From Prorocentrum cordatum (lineage: Eukaryota > Sar > Dinophyceae > Prorocentrales > Prorocentraceae), in the NCBI GenBank assembly GCA_963575745.1, contig CAUYUJ010018316.1, forward strand, positions 553,494 through 617,493: DNA of 64,000 bases. Reading direction: 5' to 3'. Positions 10,391-22,159 of the stretch are shown piece after piece (position 1 is the first letter of the stretch; every line of letters begins with the position of its first letter). The notes below the pieces were generated by a model that was not told where the DNA came from, searched no databases, and saw only the letters and a list, made by a program, of their open reading frames with translations. A program made the position numbers and the translations under genes.

Positions 10391-11539
10391 CCAGGTCCGT
10401 GGGCCCACCCGGGCGGCGGCCCCGAACCCGATCCTGGCCGCGCTCGAGCTGCTGGAGCAGGCGCGAGTCCGCGGCGGCGGCGAGGCTCGCGCCCGCGCCC
10501 CGCGGCAGCGACGCGGCAGACGCGCTCCACAGGAGCGCGGCGACCGCCCCCGCCATGCGTATCGGTCGGCGGCACGCCAGGGGGGGTGGGGGAGGGGGGG
10601 GGATCCCGAGATCCTGGCGCTGCAGCCGCCTTCACCGCGGGCGCGCGCGCCCAGAGTTCGGGCCTCGGCGCCCGGAGAGATCGATCCAGCTCGACGGGTG
10701 GCGCAGGAGGATGGGGCATCGGGCTCCCGTCGTAGTTTCTGATGGTGCTTTTTCTGTGTTTCGCGACGTCGGATCTTAAGGGGGGTTTGAAGGGGGGCGC
10801 GGGCCTCCTCGGCAGGCGGCGGGGCTCCTCGGGAGCCCTCCGCCAGCCTTCTTGCGAGCCGCGTGCCGCTGAGACCGACTGGTCGTTGCTGGCGTCGGTG
10901 CTGGCGTAGGCGTCGAGGTTGGTGCCGGCGTCGGTGCTGACATCAGTGCAGGTGTGGGCACTGGCATTAGTGCTGGGCGCAGGCGCCGGCGTTCGTGCTG
11001 GCGTCAAGTGCTGGCGTCGGCGCTGGTGTAGGCACTGGCAAATGGCCTGGCTCCGCCGCGGTGGACTTACCATCCATGACGTCGAGGCAGACATGTGCTT
11101 GTCCGGGCGCTGGCAAGCAGGCACTTTGCCAAAGCACGGGGCCTATGTTGCACCGCAGCAGCAATTCGGCCCCTGACTTTCGTCCTGGGCTCGGTTTAGT
11201 GAAGTGATGAACTTCGGGGTCCTTTCATGGGCTAAAGCATCACCTCACTAATCTGGGGCCCCTGGGGCCTCACTGGGCCCTGGGGCCCAAAATTCGTGAC
11301 GTGATGGTTTTCGGGCCTCGGACAGAGGTGGAACGCGCTCGTAGACGACGAGGCAGCCGGCGCCGCGGCTTCGGAGAAAGCTCAGAACGCCCCACAGAAG
11401 GCCCGGAGGCCCCCGGGGAGCCTCCGGCGGGGGAGGCGCCCCCTGTGCCTCCCCCCCCCCAGGGCGCCCCGCCGAATCGGGGGACGCCCACGTCCCCGCT
11501 CCGGCAGTTCCGATCCTGGCCCGGGGCTCGGTGTAGGAA
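10391..11539. other. no gene seen; short GGTGCTGGCGT repeats
   Basis: 10,880-11,040 has imperfect repeats of a TCGGTGCTGGCG-like unit of 12-18 bases. The remainder is GC-rich and non-coding in appearance. Confidence 0.5.
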
Positions 11540-11697
11540 GAACGACAAGGCGACACCAACACCGCCAGGGCGAGGAGATGCGAGCAGCATCTCCCCCCCT
11601 CGCTCGAGACATCCCCAGCCTCCAGCTCGGGGAGGCATCGTGGCCCTCCTCTCTGGAGGTGGCCCGCCTGGTGGTGTTGGTGTCGCTTATTCTCCCT
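11540..11697. repeat. foldback (MITE-like) repeat, copy 1
   Basis: Ends in inverted arms: AAGGCGACACCAACACCGCC near 11,547-11,566 pairs with GGTGGTGTTGGTGTCGCTT near 11,671-11,689. The interior has CTCGAGACATCCCC and CCTCCAGCTCGGGGAGGCAT. The same arms and interior occur at 25.78-25.98 kb. Confidence 0.7.
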
Positions 11698-11703
11698 CCG
11701 ACG

Positions 11704-11990
11704 GTGTCTGTGTGTGTGGGTGTTTGTGTGTGTGTGTGTGCGTGTGCGTGTGCGTGTGCGTGTGCGTGTGCGTGTGCGTGTGCGTGTGCGCGTGTGTGCG
11801 TGTGTGCGTGTGTGCGTGTGTGCGTGTGTGCGTGTGTGCGTGTGTGCGTGTGTGCGTGTGTGCGTGTGTGCGTGTGTGTATGTGTGCATGTGTGTGTGTG
11901 TGTGTCTGTGTGTGAGTGTGTGTGTGTGGGTGGGGTGGGGTGGGGGGGGGCGGGGGGGTGTTTGTGTGTGTGTGTGGGTGTGCGCGCGCC
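11704..11990. repeat. GT-rich microsatellite cluster
   Basis: Successive blocks of GT, GTGTGC (about 11,740-11,790) and GTGTGTGC (about 11,790-11,880), then GT with G runs to 11,990. Confidence 0.95.
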
Positions 11991-12149
11991 TCCCAGGCCC
12001 TGCGAGGCGGTCGGGTGGGCGTCCCCCGAGATAAAGTAGCGTACGAAGCTAGAGTCAGAGTGCTGACAGGGTTGCGTCCCCCAAGGAGGAAGACTCCGAG
12101 CCGAGATCAGTGCGGAATCCCTCGCCCCCATCCGTTCCTGCCCCACTAC

Positions 12150-12175
12150 GCTCTCTCCCTCTCTCTCTCTCTTTC

Positions 12176-12217
<42 letters not shown>

Positions 12218-12225
12218 CCCCCTCC

Positions 12226-12257
<32 letters not shown>

Positions 12258-12545
12258 GACAATATGTATATATATATATATATGTCTATGTCTGTCTGTC
12301 TGTCTGTCTGTCGGTCTGTCTGTGTCTGTCTCTGTGTCTCTCTGTCTCTCTGTCTCTCTGTTTCTGCCTCTCTCTTTCGCACTGTCTGTCTTTCCCCTCA
12401 TTCTCTCACGTTGTCGTTCTTTCTTTCTTTCTCTCTCTCTCTCTCTATCTCGCTTCTGTTGTGACCGATATGTCTCTCTCTCTCTTGCTATGTTTGTTTT
12501 TTTTGTTATCTCTCTCTCTCTCTACCTCTGTTTCTCCCTCTCACA
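12150..12545. repeat. CT, CTGT and TA microsatellite cluster
   Basis: CT repeats (12,150-12,225), CTGT repeats (12,226-12,260 and 12,288-12,330), a TA tract near 12,262-12,285, then CT/TTTC tracts to 12,545. Confidence 0.95.
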
Positions 12546-12569
12546 AGAGGTGTCCTTCTCGTCTATGGT

Positions 12570-13565
12570 CATTCACCTTGGCCAGCGCAGCTGCCAGGAG
12601 GCTCACGCCAAGCGCTGCAGCTCGTGGCCGTGGCACGCCGCGCCGCCAGCGCTGCACTGTTGCCAAGAGCCGCTTGCCAGGAGGCTCGCTTGACGCGTGC
12701 CGACCCGCTCCCAGCAGCCATCGTGCTACCAGCGTCGTAGTCCGAACATCAGCCAGGACGCGCACTCGGAGCGCGCCCGCTAGCGCCCCAACACCCAGCT
12801 CGTTGCCAACGCTGTTGCCAGCACGCGCCGTGCCCGCTGGCGTGTGGCGCACACCGCGTCGCCTGATGTTGTGCCGATAGACGTGCTGCACGCGTGTCCA
12901 GCAGCCGTCGCGCTTCCAATACCGGTGCAGGGAGGCGGGCCAGATGCTCACTCCGAGCGTGCCCGCTTGCCTACGGCAGACATCGCTGTCATCCACGGTG
13001 TTGCCAGGAAGCTCATCAGAAAGCTCACTCCAGGGATACCCGCTCGCTCCCCGCGGCGATCGCGCTGCGGTCAGGAAGCAGTCCAGGAAACTCAATCCGA
13101 GCGCGCCAGCCGGCTTGCAGCGCACGTCGCGTCTCAAGCGCAGCTGCGACGAGGCTCACTCCGAACGGGCCCGCTCACTCCCACCAGCCGTGGCACTGCC
13201 ACTGTGCTGCAGGCGCGCCAGCCCCGCAAGGAAGCCCACTCCGAGCGCGCTGGCTCGCTCGTGGCGCACGCCTCGCGTGGCCACCGTGGCTGCCATGACG
13301 CGCTAACTCCGACAGTGCCACCTCCACGTGCTTGGCACACCGCGTGACCAGCGTCGGGAGGCACCTCCAGGGAGGTCTTGGCAAGACCGGTGAAGCTACG
13401 AAGCCCGACCAGGGGGCCGTGCACTCAGATGAAACCAGATTCAGCCGGGGACTGCCGGTGCTGACTATAACTCCTAGGCGTTTCCGAAGCAGCAGTGTCC
13501 CCAGGAAGCTCCCTCCAGCGAGCCAGCTCGTTTGGAGCGCACATCGCCTGAGCAAAGCAAGCAAA
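12570..13565. repeat. degenerate 60-70-bp tandem repeat
   Basis: Recurring text of the form CTCACTCCGAGCGCGCCCGC, then CGCTGCCAGGAAGCTC, appears at about 12.76, 12.95, 13.02, 13.09, 13.15 and 13.23 kb. Divergence is high and the period is uneven. Confidence 0.65.
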
Positions 13566-14144
13566 TGCTAGGAAACTCAGGTCTTACCGTGCCTTCTCGC
13601 TGGTCAACCACGCTGCGCGCGGCTTTGTTTCCATCTTGCCTCTGCTCCCGAATGCGCCTGTACAACGTTAGTGTCCAGCGTACCTGGCCAGCGCGAGAAA
13701 GAACACAAGCATGAACGGCTGCCTTACTTTCACTACGGCTCCCGTGTGACCACTGCCCTTCCCAACGTGTTGGTCCCCAGCCCGGCTGGCAGGCGCATCG
13801 GCGACAACAGGCCCTGTATGCCTTTTCTCAGCCCGCGCGCACGCACGAACCAAAGGGGGGGCCGTTCGGGTGCCCCTGGTTGACGTTGGTCTCACCCCCG
13901 CAGCCTCCATGTCCGCTTACCCGGCAGTCGGGACCCGCGCCCCCGAGAGAGCCAGGTGTCATTTTCGCTGTTTTCGCAAGTTCGATGGGAATCGTCGTTT
14001 TCTTACTCATTGTTTTGCCGATCGGTGCGGGCCCTCACTCCCCCCCTACGGAGTAGATGTTGGCTGTTTTTGGCGCCCGTTTCGGGCAGGTGGGGTCTCC
14101 TCTACAGGACGCACGGCGTTAAACAGTCGCACTGAGCACGGGTC
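13566..14144. other. no gene seen
   Basis: Non-repetitive sequence between the degenerate 60-70-bp array and composite element E1. Open frames show no recognisable domain. Confidence 0.4.
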
Positions 14145-16150
14145 CAGTGGCAGACCCCCCCCCTCCACCCCCACTTCCGCCCAATGCCGAAACGCCGAAT
14201 ACTTAGCCTGGCGAAGGACCCAGCCAAATGTAGTTGTGAGTATCGCAAATGTGAATACCATCTTCGGTGGCGTTCCCTACGGTGCCACGAACCGCATGAG
14301 GAGCGTGCCATCATGTGTGGCGTGATACACAACGCGAGCGTATACGATAGGTCTGACTACAAGAGACTGATTGTGAATGAGTCCGCGTGCGAGTCTGAGC
14401 GCGAATGAGTCTGATTGTGAAAGAGTCTGCGTGCGAATGAATCCATGTGCGTGAACGCGAGCATGACTGCACCTAGTGTACATGTATATGGTTGTGAACG
14501 ATTTGAGTATGTCTTGCTCTGAGTATTCGTGGCACTGAGCGTGGCTGCCACAGGGAAACCCCGGAAACCCCCATGACAGCGCCCGCGAGCGGCGACGCAC
14601 ACGTCGGCGCGCCCCTCACGAGGATCGCACCCGTTTCCTTCCCTTGTGTTTCTTCCTCTTTGCCCCTGCGCTCCAAGGTCCAAGGCTGCAAGCGCAGGGC
14701 GCCGCGCGGAGTTCCCGCGATGCGCGCTGGTCGCCCCGAAGGCGTCACAGCGACGCGCGCGGGTCGTCCCCTTCGCGGAGCAGAGAGGGCTAGATGGCTG
14801 CTGGCGGGCAAGGATCCAGCCGCTGGGCAGAGCGACGACGGGCGACCAAGGCGCTGGGCAGAGCGCCGCGCGGACTTCCCGCGATGCGCGCTGGTCGCCC
14901 CACGAAGGTCCCAGCGACGCGCGCGGGTCATCCGCGGCGCGGATTAAAGAAGGCTAGCTGGCTGGCTGATGGCGGGCAAGGGTCTAGCCGCTGGGCACAG
15001 CGACGACGGGCGAGCGCGGCGCTGGGCAGAGCGCCTCGCGGAGTTCCCGCCACATGCTGGTCGCCCCGCGAGGGTCCCAGCGACGCGCGCGGGTCGTCCG
15101 TGGCGCGGGGCCAAACAGTGGGACCTCAGGTGCGACTCCCTATGGGGTCACGAAGCGTGCGAAGGGTGTGCCAAAATGAGGCGGCGCGGCCATGCGCAAA
15201 TCGCGCCATGGGGCCCTCAGGTGGAGCTCCCTATGGGGCCACGACAACGTGTGAGGGGCGTGCCAAAATGGGGCGGCGCCGCCACGCGCAGTTCGCCACC
15301 AGGACCTAAGCTGGAGCTCCCTATGGGGCCACGAAGCGTGTGAGGGGTGTGCCAAAATGGGGCGGCGCCGCCATGCGAACTGCACCACTGGTACCTAAAG
15401 TGGAGCTCCCTATGGAGCCACGAGGCGTGTAAGGGGTGTGCCAAAATTGGGCGGCGCCGCCATGTGGACTGCACCGCTGGGACCTTAGGTGGAGCATCCT
15501 ATGGGGCCACGAAACGTGTGAGGGGTGTGCCAACATGGGGTTGCGCCGCCGTGCGAACTGCGCCACTGGGATCTTAGATTGATGTCCGTATGAACTTACG
15601 AAACGTGTGAGAGGTGTGCCAACACGGGACGGCGCCGCCATGCGAGCTGCTGCACCACTGGAACCTAAACCTGGAGCTGCCTATGGGACCACGAAGCGTG
15701 TGAGATGTGTGCAAAATGGGACGGCGCCGCCATGCGAATTGCACCACTGGGACCTTTTGAAAAAAGCTGTGTGCCAGGCTCGCGCGGCGCGAGCTCAGGT
15801 CAGGCAGCCGCACTGCTGGCGGCCGCGGGGCACAGGCGGCAGGCGAAAGCCTGAACACGGGGCGCTGAGCGGCAAAGGAGCGAGCGAGCCAAAAGGGCCA
15901 ACCGAGCTCCCTATGGGGCCACGAGGCGTGTGAAGGGTGTGCCAAGGTGAGCGGATGACGAGAGGAGAGATTGCGATTGCGGTTGCGCTGAATGCGGTAA
16001 CCAAGAGCAAGCCTGGGCGCCGGTGACGAGAGGAGAGAGAAGGGGGAAGGAGGAGGAGGGAGGAGGAGGAGGGAGGAGAGGAGAAGAGGAGGCACGCGGG
16101 GACCGCCCCTTCAAAACGAGGACCCGACATCACAGGCTGGCTGGGGAACA
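14145..16150 (+). mobile_element. composite repeat element E1 (leader, GGGCAGAGCG block, 90-bp satellite, 3' hairpin module)
   Basis: Colinear with 51,050-53,245 in the same orientation. Shared blocks in order: a C-run start; a leader with CCTGGCGAAGG and AGTTGTGAGT (about 14.21-14.30 kb); a GC-rich block with GGCTGCAAGCGCAG and GCTGGGCAGAGCG repeats (14.58-15.11 kb); a 90-bp satellite (15.11-15.95 kb); a purine-rich tract (16.02-16.10 kb); and a terminal module TTCAAAACGAGGACCC with a weak hairpin ending near 16,145. It contains no credible ORF. I infer a non-autonomous mobile element from the two-copy structure and from the position of the other copy inside a LINE. Confidence 0.7.
15110..15945 (+). 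repeat. 90-bp satellite (CTATGGGGCCACGAAGCG), about eight units
   Basis: ATGGGG-type anchors fall at about 15,141, 15,232, 15,322, 15,412, 15,500, 15,590 and 15,682, a period close to 90. A last anchor is at 15,912 after a stretch of unrelated sequence. The same unit forms the array at 52.1-53.0 kb and two decayed units near 47.03-47.16 kb. Confidence 0.92.
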
Positions 16151-16954
16151 AAAGCGCTCGCTCTGAGCCTGGGCGCGCCGGAGTTTCATGGCGTCGTCGC
16201 CTCGGTACGTCGCCGCGGTGCTCTCAAAAGGGGCCTGCCCGCCCCTGCGCGCCTCGTGGCGCCTCGTCGGCTGCGGGGCCGCGCGCGCTGCGCGAGGGGG
16301 GCGCCTCGCCCCGGCCCGCAGGAAGCCACCCCAGCCCAACCCCCGAAGGCCTCAGTGTGCTCTCCACTTCTCATGTGTGTGTGGGCGGGGGCGGGGAACA
16401 TCGAGACAAGACATCTGGACCCAGGTATTGCTTTGACGCGCAGGATATGGGTACCTCCCGCTTCTCTCCCCCGGTTCTGACCCGAAGATGCACGGTCCTT
16501 TCTGCGAGTTGTTCGGCGATGCAGGATTTCGGTACTTGTGGTTCCGTATGAATCGTTTTACAATCCGATTGTTTTCGCAGTTTCACATGTGTGATCCCGC
16601 TCTAGCGCGGGCCTCATTTTTGGGTCGGGGCTTTGGCCCCGTCGTTCAGTATGGCGCTCTCGCCCCAGCGAGGGACCCGTCTCTGGATGCGAGTCCTCAT
16701 CGTTGTTACCCCCTTCCCCGCCTTGCCCTAGTCATCCTGCTCCCCCCGCTTCTCCCACTCCAGCTCAAACTGCTGTTGCTCCTTCCTCGTCCTTCTCCCT
16801 CCACATCCTGCTCATTTTTCTTCTGCTAATCCGCCACCGGCCTCCTCCTGTGCAAGCAGCTCCGTCTTTTGATGGCGCAAAACACAATGGGGCCGTTTTC
16901 TTTAAGTTCCAGGCACCTAGCCTGCATCCTCCTCTCTCCATTCGCCTTTTTCCT
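16151..16954. other. no gene seen
   Basis: Non-repetitive; pyrimidine-rich from 16,700 to 16,830. No domain recognised in either strand. Confidence 0.4.
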
Positions 16955-17030
16955 CTCCCCTCCTCCTCCTCCTCCTCCTCCTCCTCCTCCTCCTCCTCCT
17001 CCTCGTCTTCCTCCTCCTCATCCTCAAAAT
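16955..17030. repeat. TCC trinucleotide tract
   Basis: About 20 TCC units with few interruptions at the right edge. Confidence 0.95.
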
Positions 17031-17756
17031 GAAGCGGTTCTCGCTTGTTACGGCCAGACACGGCCGCCCCCCAAACCTCCCGTCCCCCTCCGCAAGCTGA
17101 TCCACCCCCCCGGCAGCAAGGCGGGCCTTCGCGGACTCCACGATGGAGCCGAGCGGCCCCAGCCCGTCGCCCAGGTGCACGAAGGGGGCCTCCAGAGAAG
17201 CAATGAAGCGCTTGAACACATGCTTTCGAAGGCCCGCGAAGACGCTTTGGGTTGGCGCGGGTCTCCGAGGGCTTATGCGCTTGTGCAGCGTTTTGCTGTT
17301 CGCCCAGCCTCGCCGTAGGCCAGCACCCTGCCCCCGGAGTCTGGTTCCAGAACCTCGGGGCGGGCGCGGGGGGAAGGGGAGGCAGGGGAGGGTGGGGAGG
17401 GAAGCACGGCGGGCGCGTTTCCGTGACGACTCCGCGTTGGCTTCTGTAGAAGGCAGAAGAACCACCATCATAATCACCACCCCAACAAGCGAAGCCGCTT
17501 CTCAAACGCTCCTAAGAAAGGAATCGAAGGGGGAAGGCAATTTAGTAACCGCCCAACGCCGTTCAGTAAAAGCAAATGATGGGGGTCGGAGTGCTCCTTC
17601 CTTCTATCCTTGCTTCTGACGCCGCGCGACTCGTTCAGCCTTGAACCATCGTGGCTTGCCAGCAGCGCAGGTCGCTCCACATCAGGACCACTGACGGTGT
17701 TCAACCTTGAACGATCGCCCTGGCGGCACCACCGCGTCGACGCGGCGCGAGCACAC
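17031..17756. other. no gene seen
   Basis: Non-repetitive. A minus-strand open frame here (17,480-16,917) is short and includes the TCC tract; I do not support it as a gene. Confidence 0.4.
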
Positions 17757-18010
17757 CACATGGGGGAGGGGAAAGGAAGGGAGGAGGGAGGGGGGAGAAG
17801 AGGGGGAGAAGGGCAAGGGGGGTAGGGAGGTAGGCTGGGGAGGGAGTAGGATAGGGGAGGCGGAAGAGGCAGGAGGGTGGATGAACCTGGAGGAGGAGAG
17901 GACGATGGGGGAGGAAAGGTGGGAGGGAGCAGGAGGGGAAGGGATGGGGAGGTGAGGGGAAGAAAGGGAGGGATCCGAGGGGGCGGGGGAATGGAGCGGG
18001 AGGTGACTGT
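17757..18010. repeat. purine-rich GGGAGG tract
   Basis: Irregular GGGAGG/GGAAGG sequence of about 250 bases just beyond the 3' end of LINE 1. On the LINE sense strand it reads as a CCTCCC tract, so it may belong to that element's 3' tail. Confidence 0.75.
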
Positions 18011-18344
18011 TCAGACTACGTGGGGCGGAAACCCCCTCCCCGCAGAGCAACGGCACCTAACCGACGGGCCCTATCCAGCTCGACAGCTGCAGCGGGGGAG
18101 ACAAATCCGTGGGGCTGAGCAACCGCCCAGTCGTCCAATTCGGGCACAGAAATGCCGCACCGAGGGTAAGCCGCACGCGAGTGAGCCCAGCAGGGCGGCC
18201 AGCGCCACCTGCGGTCGTGAGCCCCCAAGCTCCACGCCTTCAAAGGGCCCCACCCCCTCCTCGCGAGCAAGACTTCCCAGTTCCTCCCACGCAGTGGCAG
18301 AAAGATCGAGCGAGACACCTGAGGTCCCAATGACCCCTTCAGAG

Positions 18345-19240
18345 TCAACAGAACCCCCTTATCAGAGAACAATTGCTGGGCCCTCGCATGCCACCTGATA
18401 GCGTCGCAGGCCATCGCCTCGACTCCCTGTACAAACGCGAGTTGCTGGGGGGGGTAACCTGCCACCTGAGAGCCCCTTGTTTCGCCCACGTGTCGGCCTC
18501 TCGGTTGCCTTGAAAGAGCCATTCCTCATGGTCAGTGGTAGCTGAAGCCAACGCAGAGTGAGCTTTGATTTTGTGGACGCGGGCCATCAGATCCCTTCCC
18601 ACCAGACCACTCAGAAGTGGCTCCGCGCACTCATGGGGCCGAGGGCGGCCCCCAGATCCGTGGCGCAGCTAATCGAACCAGCGCTGCCCGAGTAGACAGT
18701 TAAGGGGTCCTCGGGGTTCCATTCGGAGTACTCAGCTAGCACCTGAAACGCTCTGTCCTCCCCGTCGCGCGCCTCTTGGTTTGGCGCGTAGCTACGGGGG
18801 GCCACGCCAAACACCTCATCCAACTAGGAAGCCATCGCGGTCGATCTGGACGATCGCCCAACCAGCCCTGGAGAGGCCCGACAAGCGGTAGTGAAACGCG
18901 CTACCGTGCACAAAAACGGCCCCTGAGACCTGCCAGCCCGCGGAGGCCCCGATCCAGATCAACTGATCATCGACCCGCGCCTCGGGGACAGGAAAACACC
19001 TGGCAGCCGAAGGGAACAAGCCACTGCAAAACAAATCGCTTCAGAATATCACCTGCTGCCTGCATCCTGGCGGCAGCCTCGCGTGCGCGCTTCGGGCACT
19101 CGTCTCTGCAATGAACCTCAATGCACGGACATGCGGAGAACCTGTGCTGCAGGATCCCGGGGCCACCGCACAACGAACGCCTGCCGTGCTGAGCCTCCCC
19201 GCGCTTGTGGATCCTAGCCTGGGGCCAGAACGAACCTTCA
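18345..19240 (-). pseudogene. LINE 1 finger and RNase H domains
   Basis: RNase H removes the RNA template. Just upstream of it is FWPQARIHKRGE, followed by Cys/His residues of a finger-like segment (about 19.05-19.24 kb). RNase H begins in the frame from 19,034: AVFVHGSAFHYRLSGL and RAGWAIVQIDRDG match the first strands, but the catalytic Asp of the usual (T)DGS is His here. The frame from 18,823 holds PLTVYSGSAGSI (second strand). The frame from 18,602 has VHKIKAHSALASAT and FQGNREADTWAKQGA, with the late catalytic Asp of GNxxAD intact. Three frames are needed. Confidence 0.8.
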
Positions 19241-19729
19241 AGAAGACTACGAGTTATCGCCTTGTGATGCTTGGTCCAGACACCGCTCTTTTTTATGCAG
19301 CAAATGCTCGAGAGGCCCCCGGTGGAGGGCAGGAGACCTGGCGCCTGGGAGCCTACCCAGGGCCGCCACGTCTGAGGCCAACACTGCCGCCTCCTTGACA
19401 CGGGCACAGATGAAGCCTGGCGAGGATTCAGGCATCGAAAAGTGAGGCCCTGGAAACCTAGGGCGACGGCGTCAGGCATCCTGGTGCCCATGCGCGCCAT
19501 ACAGAGCTGTGCAACCTGACCTGGGTCCACGCAGTGCGCCCAAGGCCTGGCGTTGCCCAAGGCCCAATGCTTCTCCACTTCGACCGCGTGGACCACCCAG
19601 GGGTCACAAAAACGCGCCTCGAGGGGGAGCGCGAAGGCGAAGGCCCACCAAAGTGCCTGATGGGGTGCGGCCTCCCGCACGCAGGGCGGACAGTCGCAAT
19701 CCATGCAACTTGAGATCCGAGATCCCCGT

Positions 19730-20900
19730 CGCCGCGCTCCCCCGCGCCGCCGTCGCCGTAGGAGACCCCGTTCATTATGGTACAGACGCTGGCTCCAGCC
19801 GCCCGCAGGGCTTGGACCTTGCTGGCGACCGGTTGGCGTTGGCCAGCCGCTTGTCCTGCTCGCATGCGCGGCGGGCCGAGTCGCCATTGGCATCTGCGCC
19901 CAGGCACCTCGCGCCCGTCAAGCGGTCGTCAGACGCGAGAGGCCACTTATCGATTAATGCGATGGCCAGGTCGGCCGAAGAAGCGAGAAAGCCAGTCGTG
20001 CCACAGTTCACTTGGGAACTCTTCAGCTGCAGCCCTTTCACCAAAGGCCGTCATGACCTCAAGGAACTGACTAATAACTTGCTCAGCCGTGCCGAGGGCT
20101 TCCAAGAAGTAGTCATCAACCAAGTTCTGAAAATGAGCTGAAGGATACAGCCCATGGAGCTTGCGCAGCAGAGTGCGCACCAGAAGCTTGGACAACGCCA
20201 GGGCAACGCCAGGGTTAAGGAGGGTCCGCTCCCATCGACGCGCGACGACCTGACGACGCCTCGACCACGCGCGAGTCCACAGGGAGAACAAGATGATCGG
20301 GCGGGCACCTCCTGGAGGGTTTGGCTTGTTCAGGAAAAAACACCAACGGCAGCCAGAGGTCCACTGGGACATCTGCCGAGGGTGAAACTGGTCCCGCCCT
20401 AGGCCGGCGCGTGCCGACTGGCTGTAGATAACTCTGTCCAACTCTTCCAACGTCAGAGGCAGGAGCTCCGCAAATGGACCCATAGTGCCACGGAAACCGA
20501 CGTCGTCACGAAGTTCACACGCCTGCTGCGCAGCACCAGCGTCGCAGCCTTCCTGAACAGCGGCCGCGCTACCGCCACAGGCTGCCACCGCAGGTGTGCC
20601 GCCATCATCGCCTCCAGGACGCGAGATATCCCAGAGGCTAGGGCGCTGCTCATCCGCCCTATCGGGGTTGACCCAGAGTGGTTCCTACGTCGCCATGATC
20701 TGCTTGAAGGCCTCTTGCCCAACTATGGGCAAGGCAGGGGACTCGTCCGTGTCCTCAGTGCGATGGGCCGACTCCTGGACCGAGTCGCGCGCGTAGCGGA
20801 AGGCGAGACTGCCGCCGTCTTGAACCGAAGACGGAGCCCACTCTCGCCAAGCTCTGGCCGCTTCAGCTCTGTCAGCCCTCTGGAGTCTGCAAAGGTGCAA
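19730..20900 (-). pseudogene. LINE 1 reverse transcriptase with internal deletion
   Basis: Target-primed reverse transcriptase. The frame from 20,588 to 19,947 contains AGLGRDQFHPRQM (fingers motif), FLNKPNPPGGARPIILFSLW (motif 2) and QNLVDDYFLEALG with the catalytic DD at about 20,115-20,123. Only about 65 residues separate the PGGARPI motif from LVDD, whereas intact relatives have well over 100. The block with the first catalytic Asp (motif A) appears deleted between RRWER and LLNPGVALAL. The thumb region continues in another frame below 20,044 (GLQLKSSQVNCGTTGFLASS, then ARCLGADANGD). Inactive. Confidence 0.85.
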
Positions 20901-21373
20901 ACGAGCGGCTTCAGCAAACTACGGGGCCTTGCCTCTGCCGGCGGGGTCGCCGGAGCCGAGGAGCCGTGCCAGGTCGCCGCGGGAGCAGCCCCCCCGTTCC
21001 GATGGCGGCCCCTCTCCGGGCCAGCTGCGCAGAACCCTGCTGCTCACCGCAGCGCGCTGCCGTTTCAGAGCGGCGAGGCCCGGGCAGCGTCGGGCTCCGG
21101 CAGCAGGGGCGATCTCGCTCGGGCGAGAGGCCGCCGAGTAGGACCAGAACCTGGCCCGCTGCTTAAACTCGAGAATCGAATGCTGCTTGAGCGGCCTGTC
21201 CCAAGCCTGCTGCAGGGGCTCGCTGGCTGTCTACAAGTCTTCTGCACGTCCGCAGCAGGCGCGCTGATCCTGGACACGCTGTGAAACTCAGCGAGGTAAG
21301 TTTCCGCATGGCGAGACCAGGTCTCGCGCGCCTCGCCGGGATCAGTCAGGAGCGCCGCCCCAACGCCCCAAGG

Positions 21374-22120
21374 TCAGTCGGAAACAACCGTCTCCACCGG
21401 TGCTGAGCGCTCCGGAGGGGGCTTGTCGATCGGAAACGTGAAAGGAAAGAGGGCGCGCGTCTCTCGGGCCTGCCTACCAAGCCCCGCCAGACGCACGGGA
21501 ACAGGCATGCGGCTGTGCTGCGTGGAGCCCTCTATCGGCGCAACTGCCTTTACGAAGCGGGCCAGAACGGTCGAGCAGATGCCGAAGTCGATCTCGCGCC
21601 CACCGAAGGTCGGTGCGCCAGATGAGAGTAGGACGCCCTTGGCCTTGGAGGCCCACTCTGCCAGCAGCTCAGGCAGCATGTTAAATCGCCTAGCACGAGC
21701 CCAGCGATCCCACGAATTCCATGAGATTGCCCAGGATGCCGCCGTTCTCCACATTGAGGCCGGCGCTGGTGACCAAGTACAGGGTGACGACGTGCAACGG
21801 TGTAGCCAGACCGACATACCGACATTCAACCGCGCTGCATCCACTGTGTGGCTTGGCAAGTAGATGTCGTCCAGTCTAGCCTCCATCATGGATGTCACCC
21901 TGCTCGCGACGCCGACCACCCCGCTGGAGTTCAGCGGCCCCGCGCCCGTCGAGGCCGCCAGCCGCGCGGTCCCAGAGAGGCCGCGTTTCGCGAGCCGGCG
22001 CCCCGCTGATGCCAGTAGCGCCTGGGTCTTGATCCTGTGCTCCCGCACGCATACCACATCGGGTAGGAAGTTGCACGCGCTGCCGCCCGCTCACTCCAGC
22101 AGCGTCCGCGTGGAGCCCCA
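21374..22120 (-). pseudogene. LINE 1 EEP-type endonuclease
   Basis: Nicks target DNA to prime reverse transcription. The frame from 22,057 starts MVCVREHRIK, matching the conserved (Q)EHR segment of dinoflagellate LINE endonucleases, then LNSSGVVGVASR. A short stretch at about 21,790-21,690 is only sensible in a neighbouring frame (LYLVTSAGLNVENGG), so two compensating frameshifts flank it. The first frame resumes with FNMLPELLAEWASKAKGVLL and REIDFGICSTVLARFV, whose Asp near 21,588 corresponds to the late catalytic Asp. The usual GDFN-like motif is lost (LLSSGAPT region). Confidence 0.75.
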
Positions 22121-22159
22121 TGTCGATGAGTTCGCCGTCCACAGCGAGATGCCGTATAG

